A DNA stretch of 64,000 nt from the NCBI RefSeq assembly GCF_000686605.1, contig NZ_KK365991.1, positions 20,614 to 84,613 on the forward strand. Reading direction: 5' to 3'. Position 1 is the stretch's first letter. Each line of letters begins with the position of its first letter. Under the pieces are notes generated by a model. That model did not search any database, was not told the origin of the DNA, and worked only from the letters and a program-made list of their open reading frames with translations. This DNA comes from Streptococcus sobrinus DSM 20742 = ATCC 33478 (lineage in GTDB: Bacteria > Bacillota > Bacilli > Lactobacillales > Streptococcaceae). Both the position numbers and the translations under genes were made by a program. Of the stretch, positions 20,437 through 29,785 are shown in pieces.

Positions 20437-20465
20437 TTGAAAATTCCAACTTTTCATGGTAAAAT
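20437..20465 (+). promoter_or_regulatory. Promoter of the YrdC-domain gene
   Basis: TTGAAA (20437-20442), 17-base spacer, TAAAAT (20460-20465) with an upstream TG (extended -10). Confidence 0.65.
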
Positions 20466-20501
20466 AAGCGGAGCAATTGATTAATAATTTGGAGAAGTAA
20501 C

Positions 20502-21287
20502 ATGACAACACACATTCAATGGGACGGAAATCTTTCGCAAGAAGGACTTGAGATTGTAAAAAGCGAGGGCGGTTGTATTGTCTGTCCAACCAAGGTTGGC
20601 TACATCATTATGACCAGCGACAAGGCTGGCTTGGAACGCAAATTCGCTGCTAAGAACCGTAAGCGCAATAAACCAGGTGTCGTGCTCTGTGGTAGCATGG
20701 ATGAACTGCGCGCTCTGGCTCAATTAACACCAGAGATTGAAAGCTTCTACCAAAAGCATTGGGACCAAGATATTCTGCTGGGTTGTATCCTCCCTTGGAA
20801 GGAAGATGCCTATGCTAAACTCCAAGCCTTTGGTGATGGCCGTGAAGAACTGATGACCGACAGCCGTAAGACCTCTTGCTTTGTTATTAAGTTCGGTGTA
20901 GCTGGAGAACAAATTGCTAAGGAAATGTGGGAAAAAGAAGGTAAGATGGTTTACGCTTCATCTGCCAACCCATCAGGTAAAGGAAACCGCGGTAAGGTTG
21001 AAGGCATCGGTAGTCAAATCGAAGAAGCTGTTGACTTGGTTATTGAGGCTGACGACTATGTCGCTTCCATTCAACCAGACAAGAACGTTGAGACCCGCTA
21101 TGAACAGGGCGTTATGGTTTCTATGGTTGATAAGGACGGGAAGCTCATCCCTGAACAAGGTAAGGACAGTCGTTCCATCGACAACTGTCCAGTCGTCATC
21201 CGCAAGGGGCTGGACATCGACAAGATTATGATGAACCTTTCAGACACCTTCAACTCTTGGAACTACCGCCAAGGTGAATACTATTAA
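20502..21287 (+). CDS. Sua5/YciO/YrdC-domain protein
   Basis: 261 residues with one YrdC-type fold. CPTKVGYIIM replaces the usual PTDTxYGL, and KKRNKP-like NRKRNKPGVVLC and YASSANPSGKGN are the family's ligand-binding motifs. True YrdC/TsaC makes threonylcarbamoyl-AMP for tRNA t6A; the altered N-terminal motif makes this more likely a YciO-type paralogue. GGAG precedes the ATG, and it has its own promoter and terminator, so it is monocistronic. Confidence 0.78.
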   Translation: MTTHIQWDGNLSQEGLEIVKSEGGCIVCPTKVGYIIMTSDKAGLERKFAAKNRKRNKPGVVLCGSMDELRALAQLTPEIESFYQKHWDQDILLGCILPWKEDAYAKLQAFGDGREELMTDSRKTSCFVIKFGVAGEQIAKEMWEKEGKMVYASSANPSGKGNRGKVEGIGSQIEEAVDLVIEADDYVASIQPDKNVETRYEQGVMVSMVDKDGKLIPEQGKDSRSIDNCPVVIRKGLDIDKIMMNLSDTFNSWNYRQGEYY

Positions 21288-21296
21288 GATAATGAT

Positions 21297-21318
21297 AGCC
21301 ACCGTTTGGTGGTTTTTT
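21297..21318 (+). terminator. Terminator of the YrdC-domain gene
   Basis: AGCCACC / GGTGGTT stem with a short loop and TTTTTT tail, 10 bases after the stop. Confidence 0.8.
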
Positions 21319-21406
21319 CTATAGCAGAAAATCAGTTCAACAATTTGTCTGCTTGTCCAAGGATTAACAGAAGGGACAGGCTGTTTAACTAAAAAAGAGA
21401 TATTTT

Positions 21407-21985
21407 ATGATTTTAAACTACTTAATCCATCAATCCAAAATGCCATCAGGTCTCATGGGTAGGATGATGATGGCTATCTGGAATAAATCCTATTTACCTA
21501 TGGTCAAGTGGAGTCTGAATTTTGTCAGAACTACTCAAGTTCAGCAGATTTTAGATGTTGGTGTCGGTAATGGAAAATCGACTGCCTACCTCAGTTCGGT
21601 CTTTCCTGGAGCAGAGATTCATGGTCTGGACATTTCCCCGACAGCCATCCAGGAGGCTAAAAGGCTAGAAGTTGCTGGTCAGCTAGATTTTACCGTTTCA
21701 GCTATTGAGCAGACTGATTTTTCAGCTGAGAGTTTTGATTTGGTCTGTGGCTTTCAAACACATTTTCATTGGGATGACCTGGTTGCAGGTCTGAACGAAA
21801 TCCATCGCCTCTTGAAAGAGCAGGGCCAGTTACTCTTGGCCTGTGAACAGAGCAAATTGGACTATTTTCTCCCTCAGATGAAAACGACTGAAGACTTTCA
21901 ATCCTTTATCCAACCTTTAGGGTTTCAACTGCTTGCTTCCCATCAAAAAGGACCTTGGATAGCTTACTCTTGTCAGAAAATATAA
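21407..21985 (+). CDS. Class I SAM-dependent methyltransferase
   Basis: 192 residues. Motif I ILDVGVGNGKSTAYLS, the acidic ribose-binding region IHGLDISPTAI, and VCGFQTHFHWDD (motif IV region) identify a Methyltransf_11/25-type enzyme. No substrate can be named. It stands alone, with no clear ribosome binding site beyond AAAAAGAGA. Confidence 0.8.
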   Translation: MILNYLIHQSKMPSGLMGRMMMAIWNKSYLPMVKWSLNFVRTTQVQQILDVGVGNGKSTAYLSSVFPGAEIHGLDISPTAIQEAKRLEVAGQLDFTVSAIEQTDFSAESFDLVCGFQTHFHWDDLVAGLNEIHRLLKEQGQLLLACEQSKLDYFLPQMKTTEDFQSFIQPLGFQLLASHQKGPWIAYSCQKI

Positions 21986-22116
21986 GATGAAAATCCACAC
22001 AAAGCGGCCTTTCTTGGAATAAACATCAAGATCTTAAGACTTACCCATTAAGTCATAAATCCTATTTTTTTGAGGCAATGACACCTGCTTATTAGTTCGC
22101 CTCTAGCCCCAATTTT

Positions 22117-22125
22117 TGCTATAAT
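22117..22125 (+). promoter_or_regulatory. Extended -10 promoter, leaderless start
   Basis: Perfect TGCTATAAT; the -10 hexamer is 22120-22125 and the ATG begins 6 bases later at 22132. The transcript should start at the A of ATG, giving a leaderless mRNA. Confidence 0.75.
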
Positions 22126-22131
22126 ATCCTT

Positions 22132-22629
22132 ATGACACCTACAGAGAAAAAATCAGCTTATGATATATTACTAGCCCAGTTGAAAGCCCTTTTGGAAGGT
22201 GAGACCAATGCCCTGGCTAATCTTGCCAATGCTTCGGCCCTGATTAAGGAAGCCCTGCCCAATTCAGTCTTCGCTGGATTTTATCTTTACGATGGTCAGG
22301 AATTGATTTTAGGCCCCTTCCAAGGTAGGGTTTCCTGCGTCCATATTCAGCTTGGCAAGGGCGTCTGCGGGGAATCTGCCCAGAAGAAGCAAACTCTGAT
22401 TGTGGAAGATGTGACTAAACATACCAACTATATTTCCTGTGATTCGGCAGCCCTGTCGGAAATCGTCCTTCCCATCTATCAGGGTGACCAGCTCCTAGGA
22501 GTCTTGGATTTGGATTCGAGCTTAGTTGCTGACTACGACCAGTTGGATCAGGACTATTTGGAGAAATTTGTGGCCATTCTGCTGGAAAAAACGGACTGGA
22601 ATTTTGCTATGTTTGGAGTTAAGAACTAA
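22132..22629 (+). CDS. msrC: GAF-domain free methionine-(R)-sulfoxide reductase
   Basis: 165 residues, one GAF domain. The fRMsr signature is complete: [20 protein letters not shown] with two Cys, and [16 protein letters not shown] with the third Cys. It reduces free Met-R-sulfoxide through these Cys. It has no ribosome binding site and probably starts leaderless. Its stop overlaps the dnaX ATG by 1 base (TAATG), so dnaX translation may depend on it. Confidence 0.88.
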   Translation: MTPTEKKSAYDILLAQLKALLEGETNALANLANASALIKEALPNSVFAGFYLYDGQELILGPFQGRVSCVHIQLGKGVCGESAQKKQTLIVEDVTKHTNYISCDSAALSEIVLPIYQGDQLLGVLDLDSSLVADYDQLDQDYLEKFVAILLEKTDWNFAMFGVKN

Positions 22630-24329
22630 TGTATCAAGCCCTTTATCGAAAATACCGAAGCCAAACCTTCCAGGAATTGGTTGGCCAAGAAGTGGTCGCA
22701 ACCACCCTCAAGAAGGCTGTAGCTTCTGGTAAAATCAGCCATGCCTACCTTTTCTCAGGTCCTAGAGGGACTGGGAAAACCAGTGTGGCCAAAATCTTTG
22801 CCAAGGCTATGAACTGTCCCAATCAGGTGAAGGGTGAGCCCTGCAACCAGTGTGACATCTGCCAGGATATTACCGAAGGCAGCCTAGAAGATGTCATCGA
22901 AATTGATGCGGCCTCCAACAACGGGGTCGATGAAATCCGGGAAATCCGTGACAAATCGACCTACGCCCCCAGTCGGGCCACCTACAAGGTCTATATCATT
23001 GACGAAGTTCATATGCTTTCAACTGGGGCCTTTAACGCCCTGCTCAAGACCTTGGAAGAACCGACGGAAAATGTCGTTTTCATTCTGGCAACAACCGAGC
23101 TGCACAAGATTCCAGCCACCATCCTCTCTCGGGTTCAACGCTTTGAGTTCAAGGCCATTAAGCAGACAGCCATCCGCCAACACATGGCTCAGATTCTGGA
23201 CAAGGAAGGCATCGCCTATGAAGATCAGGCTCTCAATCTGATTGCCCGGCAGGCCGAAGGAGGAATGCGGGATGCCTTGTCCATCTTGGACCAGGCCCTC
23301 AGTCTTTCGGCTGACAATCAGGTAACGGCAGCTATTGCCGAAGAAATCACCGGTTCGGTCGGTCAGGAAGCCCTAGACAACTATTTGACCAATATCATCC
23401 AACATGATAGCCTAGCGGCCCTGACCAATCTCAATACCATCTTTGATAGCGGCAAGGGTATGAGTCGCTTTGCGACCGACCTGCTGGACTATCTGCGGGA
23501 TATTCTCATGGTGCAGGCAGGTGGGGAAGCTACGCATAATAGTCAGGCCTTTCAGGACAATTTGTCCCTAGAACAGGAGCGACTCTTTACCATGATTGAT
23601 ATCATCACTCAGACCATGCCTGAGCTGAAAAATGGTACCCAACCAAAAATCTATGCTGAGATGATGACTATCCAACTATCTGATACTCAGCAGATATCAA
23701 GTCCTGTCCAGACTGGAGCTTCGGAGGAGCTGGAGAAAGAAATTCAGGTCCTCAAGCGAGAAGTGGCCCAGCTCAAGGCCCAGCTGGAAACTGGCAATTT
23801 CAGCAATACGGATCCCATCAGTAAGTCCAAAACTCCCACCAATTTCAGATTCAAAGTTGATAAGACTAAGATTTTGACCATCATGGAAGAAACGGTGGCG
23901 GACAGCGAAAAGTCTCGCCAATACCTAGATGCCCTCAAGTCTTCTTGGAATGAAATCCTGGACTCTATTGGGCCTCAGGATAGAGCTCTCCTCCTAGGGT
24001 CAGAGCCAGTCCTAGCCAACAGTGAAAATGCTATACTAGCTTTTCAGGCTGCCTTCAATGCTGAGCAGGCTATGAAACGAACTGACCTCAATACCATGTT
24101 TGGCAATATCATGAGCCAGGCTGCCGGCTTTTCACCGCAAATCATGGCGGTACCCAAGTCCGATTTCGAGGAAATTCGAACAGAGTTTGCCCAAAAAATG
24201 CGAAACCAAAAGGATCCTGATAATTCAGCCGATTCTCAGGATGATCAGGTGGAAGCAGAAGGACAAGACAGCCTGATTCCAGATGGTTTTGAATTTCTCT
24301 CTGACAAACTGGAAGTAGAAGAAGACTAA
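22629..24329 (+). CDS. dnaX: DNA polymerase III subunits gamma/tau DnaX
   Basis: 566 residues. Clamp-loader AAA+ protein. YQALYRKYRSQTFQELVGQE, Walker A GPRGTGKTS, a Zn-binding Cys cluster (CPNQVKGEPCNQCDIC), Walker B IIDEVHMLS, sensor 1 ATTELHKIPATILSR and sensor 2 GGMRDALS are visible. The C-terminal third contains a coiled coil near 355-385 and an acidic tail. It is in the standard streptococcal context downstream of the GAF protein. No A-rich slippery site of the E. coli type was found. Confidence 0.96.
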   Translation: MYQALYRKYRSQTFQELVGQEVVATTLKKAVASGKISHAYLFSGPRGTGKTSVAKIFAKAMNCPNQVKGEPCNQCDICQDITEGSLEDVIEIDAASNNGVDEIREIRDKSTYAPSRATYKVYIIDEVHMLSTGAFNALLKTLEEPTENVVFILATTELHKIPATILSRVQRFEFKAIKQTAIRQHMAQILDKEGIAYEDQALNLIARQAEGGMRDALSILDQALSLSADNQVTAAIAEEITGSVGQEALDNYLTNIIQHDSLAALTNLNTIFDSGKGMSRFATDLLDYLRDILMVQAGGEATHNSQAFQDNLSLEQERLFTMIDIITQTMPELKNGTQPKIYAEMMTIQLSDTQQISSPVQTGASEELEKEIQVLKREVAQLKAQLETGNFSNTDPISKSKTPTNFRFKVDKTKILTIMEETVADSEKSRQYLDALKSSWNEILDSIGPQDRALLLGSEPVLANSENAILAFQAAFNAEQAMKRTDLNTMFGNIMSQAAGFSPQIMAVPKSDFEEIRTEFAQKMRNQKDPDNSADSQDDQVEAEGQDSLIPDGFEFLSDKLEVEED

Positions 24330-24410
24330 AACAAGTGCCTCTCTGGCAGTTTTCACCAAGTGATTAGTCGTCTTTTCACTAAATAGTAATAAATTTTCTT
24401 GAGATGAGAA

Positions 24411-24435
24411 AAAATCCACCATTGCGGTGGATTTT
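24411..24435 (+). terminator. Terminator of dnaX
   Basis: AAAATCCACC / GGTGGATTTT stem around ATTGC. The hairpin abuts the extended -10 of the next gene (24437). Confidence 0.75.
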
Positions 24436-24436
24436 C

Positions 24437-24445
24437 TGCTATAAT
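24437..24445 (+). promoter_or_regulatory. Extended -10 promoter, near-leaderless start
   Basis: Perfect TGCTATAAT (hexamer 24440-24445) with the next ATG 8 bases downstream at 24454 and no ribosome binding site in between. The region where a -35 would lie is occupied by the preceding terminator stem. Confidence 0.7.
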
Positions 24446-24453
24446 TACCTTAT

Positions 24454-24675
24454 ATGAATAGATTACAGTTTATCAGCATGGCTCTCTGGTGTGCCTTGGA
24501 AAGCTACTTTTTCAGCGATGCCTTGCTTACAGGACATTTTTGGTTAGCAGCTTTTTGGGCCTTCCTTATTATTCGCAATTTGCAGAATGCCTATCTGGCA
24601 GACCGTCTGCTCAAGGAATTGCTCAAGTCCCTATCTCATGGCCAAGGGACTAATAGTCCCAAGAAGAGAGACTAA
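24454..24675 (+). CDS. DUF3272-like small membrane protein
   Basis: 73 residues with two hydrophobic segments (about 5-25 and 28-45) and a charged tail. It resembles the streptococcal DUF3272 family; I recognise this from the N-terminal pattern MNRLQFISMALWCALESYFF, so the assignment is moderate. Function is unknown. Its last 26 bases overlap the convergent birA end. It probably uses a leaderless transcript. Confidence 0.65.
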   Translation: MNRLQFISMALWCALESYFFSDALLTGHFWLAAFWAFLIIRNLQNAYLADRLLKELLKSLSHGQGTNSPKKRD

Positions 24676-25591
24676 TTTCCCCAGAATTAAGGACTTTTTC
24701 TTGACCATCATCCAGCCGGACGACTAGCTGGCCGCTGTCAGTAATGTCAGTCGCTAGACCAGTATAAGATAATTGATTTTCCACAAAGGTCACTCGTTTA
24801 TCCAGAACGAGTGATTTTTCTTTGTAAACTTTTATGAGATCTCGCTCAGGAGTATTTTGGAAAATGTTCCAGATTTCAGCAATCAGCTGATTGCGGCTGA
24901 TAGGTGCTTGTTTGGTGAAGAGGCTAGTAGCCTTGTCCTGCAAGTCCTCAGGAAATTCAGGCACTAGGAAATTTAGTCCCACGCCGATGATAACATCGGT
25001 AATCAGTCCTGTCTCAATGGATGAAATAGCCTCGGTCAGGATGCCAGCAAGCTTTTTTTGCCCCAGATAAATATCATTGACCCACTTAATCTGGCAGTCA
25101 ATGCCGGCCAGACGAGAGATGGCCTTGATGATACTGGAAGCAACCATGAGGGTATAGGCAGGAACCTGATCATAGGGCAGGTTGGGCTGGAGGTGAAGGG
25201 ACATATAGATACCGCCTGACTCGGGCGAGAAGAAAGGGCGGGCGAAACGGCCGCGGGCCGCCTTTTGATTAGGAGCCAAATAGAGGGCTGGACTGGAATC
25301 CCCCTTTTCGATACCTTCCTTAGCATCCAGTTGGGTGGAAGCAGAAGTCTCATTGAGATAAACCTTTAGGCCTGTGGCTGATGCAATTTCGTCAGGCAGG
25401 AGCAGGTCACCAAGAAGCAGCCGGTAGCCTCGGTTCTTGATGGACTCAATAACCAAGCCCTTGCTTTCAAGAGTTTTCATAGATTTCCAAATGGCTGTCC
25501 GGGAGACATCCAGCTGCTGAGCCAAATCCTGCCCGCTGACAAAACCGCCAGCTTCCCGCAAAATTTGATAAATTTTTTCATAAGTTTTCAT
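24650..25591 (-). CDS. birA: Biotin-protein ligase / biotin operon repressor BirA
   Basis: 313 residues. An N-terminal winged helix (about 1-60, SGQDLAQQLDVSRTAIWKSMKTLE) is followed by a biotin ligase domain with the adenylate-binding RGRFARPFFSP (RGR-type loop), IKWVNDIYL (KWPND-type motif) and a C-terminal SH3-like part (from SLVLDKRVTF). It biotinylates carboxylase subunits and may repress biotin uptake. TGCTACAAT and GAGGAAA precede the start on the minus strand. Confidence 0.93.
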   Translation of the reverse strand: MKTYEKIYQILREAGGFVSGQDLAQQLDVSRTAIWKSMKTLESKGLVIESIKNRGYRLLLGDLLLPDEIASATGLKVYLNETSASTQLDAKEGIEKGDSSPALYLAPNQKAARGRFARPFFSPESGGIYMSLHLQPNLPYDQVPAYTLMVASSIIKAISRLAGIDCQIKWVNDIYLGQKKLAGILTEAISSIETGLITDVIIGVGLNFLVPEFPEDLQDKATSLFTKQAPISRNQLIAEIWNIFQNTPERDLIKVYKEKSLVLDKRVTFVENQLSYTGLATDITDSGQLVVRLDDGQEKVLNSGEISLSSWDY

Positions 25592-25725
25592 ATTTTTCCT
25601 CGCTTTTATGCTTTTATTGTAGCATAAATAATGGCTTTGAAAAGGAAAGGCTGGGTTGCTTTGTTCAGGGTGGCAAGAAAGGCATCTTCAACCAGTTAAT
25701 TTCTTAAAAGCTGGGCTTTCCAGTG

Positions 25726-25734
25726 TGCTATAAT
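25726..25734 (+). promoter_or_regulatory. hsdR extended -10 promoter
   Basis: TGCTATAAT at 25726-25734, 33 bases before the hsdR ATG. A GTG that opens the same reading frame upstream overlaps this promoter and cannot be the start. Confidence 0.7.
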
Positions 25735-25767
25735 AAAATTATCAGAATTTACTTAGAAAGGCTTAGT

Positions 25768-28764
25768 ATGCCACTGTATCAAGAAACCCAGCAAGAGAAG
25801 CGCTTAATCCAAACCCTAATTAGCGGGAAAAGTCAATGGTCCTATCGCCCTGACCTCAAGACCCCTGATGAACTATGGGATAATTTCTTTAACAAGTTAG
25901 AGCAGAATAATCTTGCCAGACTAGAGGGGGTCGCCCTGACTCAGCAAGAAAAGGAACAGATCCGCAACCAACTTAATTTTGTTAATTATTATGAAGCAGC
26001 CAAGTGGCTGGTGGGTGAAAATGGCATTGCCAAGGTTCGGATTCAAAGAGAAGATGCCCGTCTGGGCACCATCAATCTAGATGTCCTCTTTCGTGACCAT
26101 GTGGCTGGCGGAAAATCTTCCTACGAGATTGTCAATCAAGTTAAGACCTTTGCGGAAGACGACTTGGACCATAACCGCCGAGGGGATGTCACCTTCCTCA
26201 TCAATGGCCTGCCCTTGATTCAATTAGAGCTGAAAAGTCAGCACAGCCCCTTCATGGATGCCTTTCATCAACTCAAAAAATATGATAAGGAGGGCAAGTT
26301 CCGTGGCATCTTTTCCAGCCTGCAGATGTTTGTCGTGTCAAATATCGAAGATACCCGCTATATCGCAGCAGCCAAGGAGAATAAGCTCAATCCACGCTTT
26401 CTAACTAAGTGGGTTGACAGGGAGAACCAGCCCGTCCTTAACCTTTTTGACTTTGCCAAGGCTGTCCTTTCCATTCCACGAGCCCACCAGCTGGTCATGC
26501 AGTACTCGGTTTTGGACAATAGCAAGAAGAGTCTGATTTTGCTGCGGCCCTACCAGATTCATGCTATTGAGGCGGTCAAGGAAGCCAGCTATCGCGGAGA
26601 ATCCGGCTATGTCTGGCATACGACCGGTTCAGGCAAGACCCTGACTTCCTATAAGGTAGCCAGAAACCTCCTGACTATCCCTTCCATTGACAAGACAATC
26701 TTTATCGTTGACCGCAGGGATTTGGATGACCAGACGACCTCCAGCTTTCTCTCCTATGCCCAGAATGATACCATTGACATTGATGAGACCAATTCCAGCA
26801 AGGAGCTGATTAGAACTCTGGCCGGCAAGGAACGGCGGGTGGTGGTAACCACCATTCAGAAAATTTCTGCCATGATGCGAAAGTTTGAGCAGGGTCATTA
26901 CCAAGCAAATCAGGATAAGATTCGTCAGCTGCGAGTCGCTTTCGTTGTCGATGAGTGTCACAGGGCAGTAACGCCTCAGGCCAAACGCTCCCTGTCCAAG
27001 TTCTTTATCCATTCCCTCTGGTACGGCTTTACCGGTACCCCTATCTTTGGTGAAAATCGCCGAGCAGCCCTAGGTGATCTGGCACAGACTACCGAGGAAC
27101 TCTACGGCAACTGTCTGCATACTTACACCGTTAAAAATGCTATCCACGATGGAGCCGTGCTGGGCTTTCGGGTAGAATACCAGACCACGGTTGGTGAAGA
27201 GCTGGATGAAAAGTCCATCCCTGACTCGGTTTATGAGTCCCAAGAGCACATGCTGGAAGTTCTTCGCTATATCCTTAGCAAGCCCGCCCGTCTCTTTGGC
27301 TTTCGCAATGGTATTGGCAAGACCTACAATGCTATCTTGACGGTCTCCTCCATCAAGCAGGCCCAAGCTTACTATGATTTGATTAAGGCAGTCAAAGAAG
27401 GCCGAAGCCCTTTGAAAATCTCTGAAAAGACCAAGCAGACTCTGCCAGATTTTCCAAAGATGACCATCACCTACTCACTGACGGAAAATGAAGAAGACTC
27501 TTCCCGCAATCAGGACAAGATGAAGGAGACTCTGAGTGATTATAATCAAGAGTTCGGTACCCATTTCGGTCTGGCCGATTTGGCTGGCTTTAATACCGAT
27601 GTCAATAAACGTCTGGCCAGAAAGGAAGACCGCTATCTCAACCGCAAGGAGCAGTTGGACTTAGTAATCGTTGTCGACCGGCTCCTGACTGGTTTTGATG
27701 CTCCCTGCCTTCAGACCCTCTTTATGGACCGCAAGCCCCTCAAGCCCCAGCACCTGATTCAGGCCTTTAGTCGGACCAATCGGATTTTTGACAAGAACAA
27801 GAAGTTTGGTCAGATTATCACCTTCCAACAGCCCAAGGCCTTTAAAGAGGCAGTCGATAAGGCTCTCTGGCTCTACTCCAAGGGCGGGGAAAACTATGTT
27901 CTGGCCCCTGAGTGGGAGGATGAAAAGGCTAAGTTTGATGATAAGCTGGCGCAATTCCGCAGTCATATTTCCGAGCAGGCTGGTTTGGGCATTGATCCGG
28001 ACCTAGCCGATACCGCCCAGCTCAAGCAGTTCGCTAAGGCTTACCAGGAGTTTGACAAGGCCTTCGCCTCCATCCAAGTCTATGGTCAGTATGACCAAGA
28101 CCAGATCTATAGTGAAGCTGGGCTAAGCCAAGATAAGTTAGATAGCTACTTAGGTGTCTATCAAAATGTTCTAGCGGAGTTGAAGCTCAGACGGCAAGAA
28201 GATGACGAGGAGACTGATGATGACTTACTGGATATCCTGTATGAGCTGGAGGCCGTCCAGGTTGATGACATCAACTACGACTATATTATCAACCTGATTC
28301 AGGCCCTGATTGGTCAAGATGCTAAGGAAGTCAAGTCCTTTTCACCAGATGACTTGACAACTATTGATAGCTATATCGCCGATCTAGCCAAGCGCCGGCC
28401 TGAGTTGGCCAAGGTGGTCAGCCAGCTCTGGCAGTCCATTCAGAAAGACCCACAGAGCTACCAAGGTCAGTCGGTGACTGAGCTTTTGGAAGAAATGATT
28501 GACCAGGTCATTGAACAAGAGGTCACCCAGCTGGCAAGGAAGTGGTATATCGGTGAGGAGGAACTCTACTATCTGGCCAAGCACTATAACCCTAAGGCGC
28601 AAAAGCAAGCGGGCGAAAGCGAACTGATCGCCAGCCAGCGCTATCAGGACTATAAGGCCCAAGTCGCTGAACCCCTCAATCCCCTCAAATACAAGAAGGC
28701 CATCAAGGAAGACTATCTTAAGCTCATCCAAGAGGTCATCTATCCCCTGTTAGCTAAGCAATAG
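25768..28764 (+). CDS. hsdR: Type I restriction endonuclease R subunit HsdR
   Basis: 998 residues. The N-terminal PD-(D/E)xK nuclease region is seen as [12 protein letters not shown] (ExK, about residue 165). The SF2 translocase motifs follow: [27 protein letters not shown] (DECH), YGFTGTPIF, and [17 protein letters not shown] with [11 protein letters not shown] helical C-terminal domain binds the MTase core. AGAAAGG supports ATG 25768. Its partners hsdS and hsdM lie 5-9 kb downstream on the same strand, split by cargo genes. Its base composition matches the core genes, unlike the cargo. Confidence 0.94.
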   Translation: MPLYQETQQEKRLIQTLISGKSQWSYRPDLKTPDELWDNFFNKLEQNNLARLEGVALTQQEKEQIRNQLNFVNYYEAAKWLVGENGIAKVRIQREDARLGTINLDVLFRDHVAGGKSSYEIVNQVKTFAEDDLDHNRRGDVTFLINGLPLIQLELKSQHSPFMDAFHQLKKYDKEGKFRGIFSSLQMFVVSNIEDTRYIAAAKENKLNPRFLTKWVDRENQPVLNLFDFAKAVLSIPRAHQLVMQYSVLDNSKKSLILLRPYQIHAIEAVKEASYRGESGYVWHTTGSGKTLTSYKVARNLLTIPSIDKTIFIVDRRDLDDQTTSSFLSYAQNDTIDIDETNSSKELIRTLAGKERRVVVTTIQKISAMMRKFEQGHYQANQDKIRQLRVAFVVDECHRAVTPQAKRSLSKFFIHSLWYGFTGTPIFGENRRAALGDLAQTTEELYGNCLHTYTVKNAIHDGAVLGFRVEYQTTVGEELDEKSIPDSVYESQEHMLEVLRYILSKPARLFGFRNGIGKTYNAILTVSSIKQAQAYYDLIKAVKEGRSPLKISEKTKQTLPDFPKMTITYSLTENEEDSSRNQDKMKETLSDYNQEFGTHFGLADLAGFNTDVNKRLARKEDRYLNRKEQLDLVIVVDRLLTGFDAPCLQTLFMDRKPLKPQHLIQAFSRTNRIFDKNKKFGQIITFQQPKAFKEAVDKALWLYSKGGENYVLAPEWEDEKAKFDDKLAQFRSHISEQAGLGIDPDLADTAQLKQFAKAYQEFDKAFASIQVYGQYDQDQIYSEAGLSQDKLDSYLGVYQNVLAELKLRRQEDDEETDDDLLDILYELEAVQVDDINYDYIINLIQALIGQDAKEVKSFSPDDLTTIDSYIADLAKRRPELAKVVSQLWQSIQKDPQSYQGQSVTELLEEMIDQVIEQEVTQLARKWYIGEEELYYLAKHYNPKAQKQAGESELIASQRYQDYKAQVAEPLNPLKYKKAIKEDYLKLIQEVIYPLLAKQ

Positions 28765-28780
28765 GAGCAAAGAAATCGGA

Positions 28781-28838
28781 TTAATTACGAATAAATAATG
28801 AAGGCACTCGATAGGGTGTCTTTTACAGACTTAGTTTG
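28781..28838 (+). repeat. Duplicated terminator element, copy 1
   Basis: TTAATTACGAATAA followed by AAGGCACTCGATAGGGTGTC and a T run. The hairpin GGCAC/GTGTC with T tail works as a small terminator. A near-identical copy is at 29448-29506; the two flank relBE. Confidence 0.75.
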
Positions 28839-28886
28839 ACTTTTTCAAAAGGAGGTGCTACAATGTGTTACACAAGGAGAAGCATG

Positions 28887-29108
28887 ATGAGTACAGTAAC
28901 AGTCAGATTAAACAAAGATGAAGAAGACTTCTTTAAAACCTATGCTCAGATTACAGGAGTCAGTCTTTCAACCCTCTTTAAAAAGTCGCTGGAAAAGGCC
29001 ATTGAAGATGAGTATGATTTGAAACTCTATCAAGAGGCCTTTCGAGCCTACCAAGAGGATCCAGAGACTCTTTCTCACGCAGATTTTAAAAAGGAATTAG
29101 GTTTCTAA
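28887..29108 (+). CDS. relB: RelB/DUF6290-type antitoxin
   Basis: 73 residues. The N-terminal ribbon-helix-helix STVTVRLNKDEEDFFKTYAQITGVSLSTL and the tail EDEYDLKLYQEAFRAYQEDPETLSHADFKKELGF are characteristic of the DUF6290/RelB antitoxins of Firmicutes. AAGGAGA at 28874-28880 supports ATG 28887 (or 28884). It probably represses its own promoter and neutralises the toxin whose ATG starts at the next base. Confidence 0.85.
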   Translation: MSTVTVRLNKDEEDFFKTYAQITGVSLSTLFKKSLEKAIEDEYDLKLYQEAFRAYQEDPETLSHADFKKELGF

Positions 29109-29372
29109 ATGTATCAGGTTCGCTATTCCAAGAAAGCCCAGAAGCAAATTAAAAAGTTGGATAAGTCTGTTCAGAGATTCCTCTTTTCTTGGATTGACAA
29201 GCATATAGACGGAAGTGACAACCCTAGACAGTTTGGGAAAGGCCTAAGCGGCAATCATGCCAGAGAGTGGCGGTATCGTATCGGCGACTATCGCTTGATT
29301 TGTGATATTGAGGACGACAAGTTGATCATTCTGGCCTTAGAGTTTGGTCATAGAAGGGACATCTATAAGTAG
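29109..29372 (+). CDS. relE: RelE/ParE-family toxin
   Basis: 87 residues. YQVRYSKKAQKQIKKLDK, EWRYRIGDYRLICDIEDD and ALEFGHRRDIYK (C-terminal HRRxxY) define the RelE group of ribosome-dependent mRNA interferases; basic residues and the terminal Tyr are the likely catalytic ones. It starts directly after the antitoxin stop. The pair is bracketed by the duplicated element. Confidence 0.88.
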   Translation: MYQVRYSKKAQKQIKKLDKSVQRFLFSWIDKHIDGSDNPRQFGKGLSGNHAREWRYRIGDYRLICDIEDDKLIILALEFGHRRDIYK

Positions 29373-29447
29373 GTCAGAGACTAAACCTTCCGAGGCAAGG
29401 TTTGGCTCATCTCTTGTGAAAGACTCCCAATATCTTGTAAAATTAAA

Positions 29448-29506
29448 TTAATTACGAATAATTCAATAAAGGCACTCGATAGGGTGTCTTTTTAGAACAA
29501 AGTTTA
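29448..29506 (+). repeat. Duplicated terminator element, copy 2
   Basis: Same layout as 28781-28838: TTAATTACGAATAA, then GGCACTCGATAGGGTGTC and TTTTT. It ends the relBE unit and lies ahead of hicA. Confidence 0.75.
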
Positions 29507-29570
29507 GTCAAAACTTGAATACGTGCTACACGTGTGATATGACTAAACTAGTCAGGAAATCATTCAGCTT

Positions 29571-29753
29571 ATGCCCATGACACAAAAAGAAATGGTCAAA
29601 CTTTTAACTGCCAATGGTTGGACCAAAATCAAGGGTAGAAAAGGATCTCACATCAAATTGGAAAAGAAGGGACAGCATCCAATTATTGTCCCCCACGGTG
29701 AGATAAACAAATATACCGAAAGAGCCATCAGAAAACAGGCCGGCCTTCTCTAG
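29571..29753 (+). CDS. hicA: HicA toxin
   Basis: 60 residues. MPMTQKEMVKLLTANGW, GRKGSHIKLEKKG (catalytic His in GSH) and IIVPHGEINKYTERAIRKQAGL match HicA mRNA interferases with a double-stranded RNA-binding-like fold. The ribosome binding site is weak; ATG 29577 is an alternative. hicB follows after 32 bases. Confidence 0.88.
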   Translation: MPMTQKEMVKLLTANGWTKIKGRKGSHIKLEKKGQHPIIVPHGEINKYTERAIRKQAGLL

Positions 29754-29785
29754 CCAGCCTAGCCCGCAAACCAAGGAGGTCTACC

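Noticed and set aside
22629..24329. Programmed frameshift site in dnaX producing gamma
   Set aside because: No A-AAA-AAG-type slippery heptamer with downstream stem was seen.
25723..25767. Upstream GTG start extending HsdR by 15 codons
   Set aside because: The GTG and the next codons are the TGCTATAAT promoter itself; ATG 25768 has a ribosome binding site.
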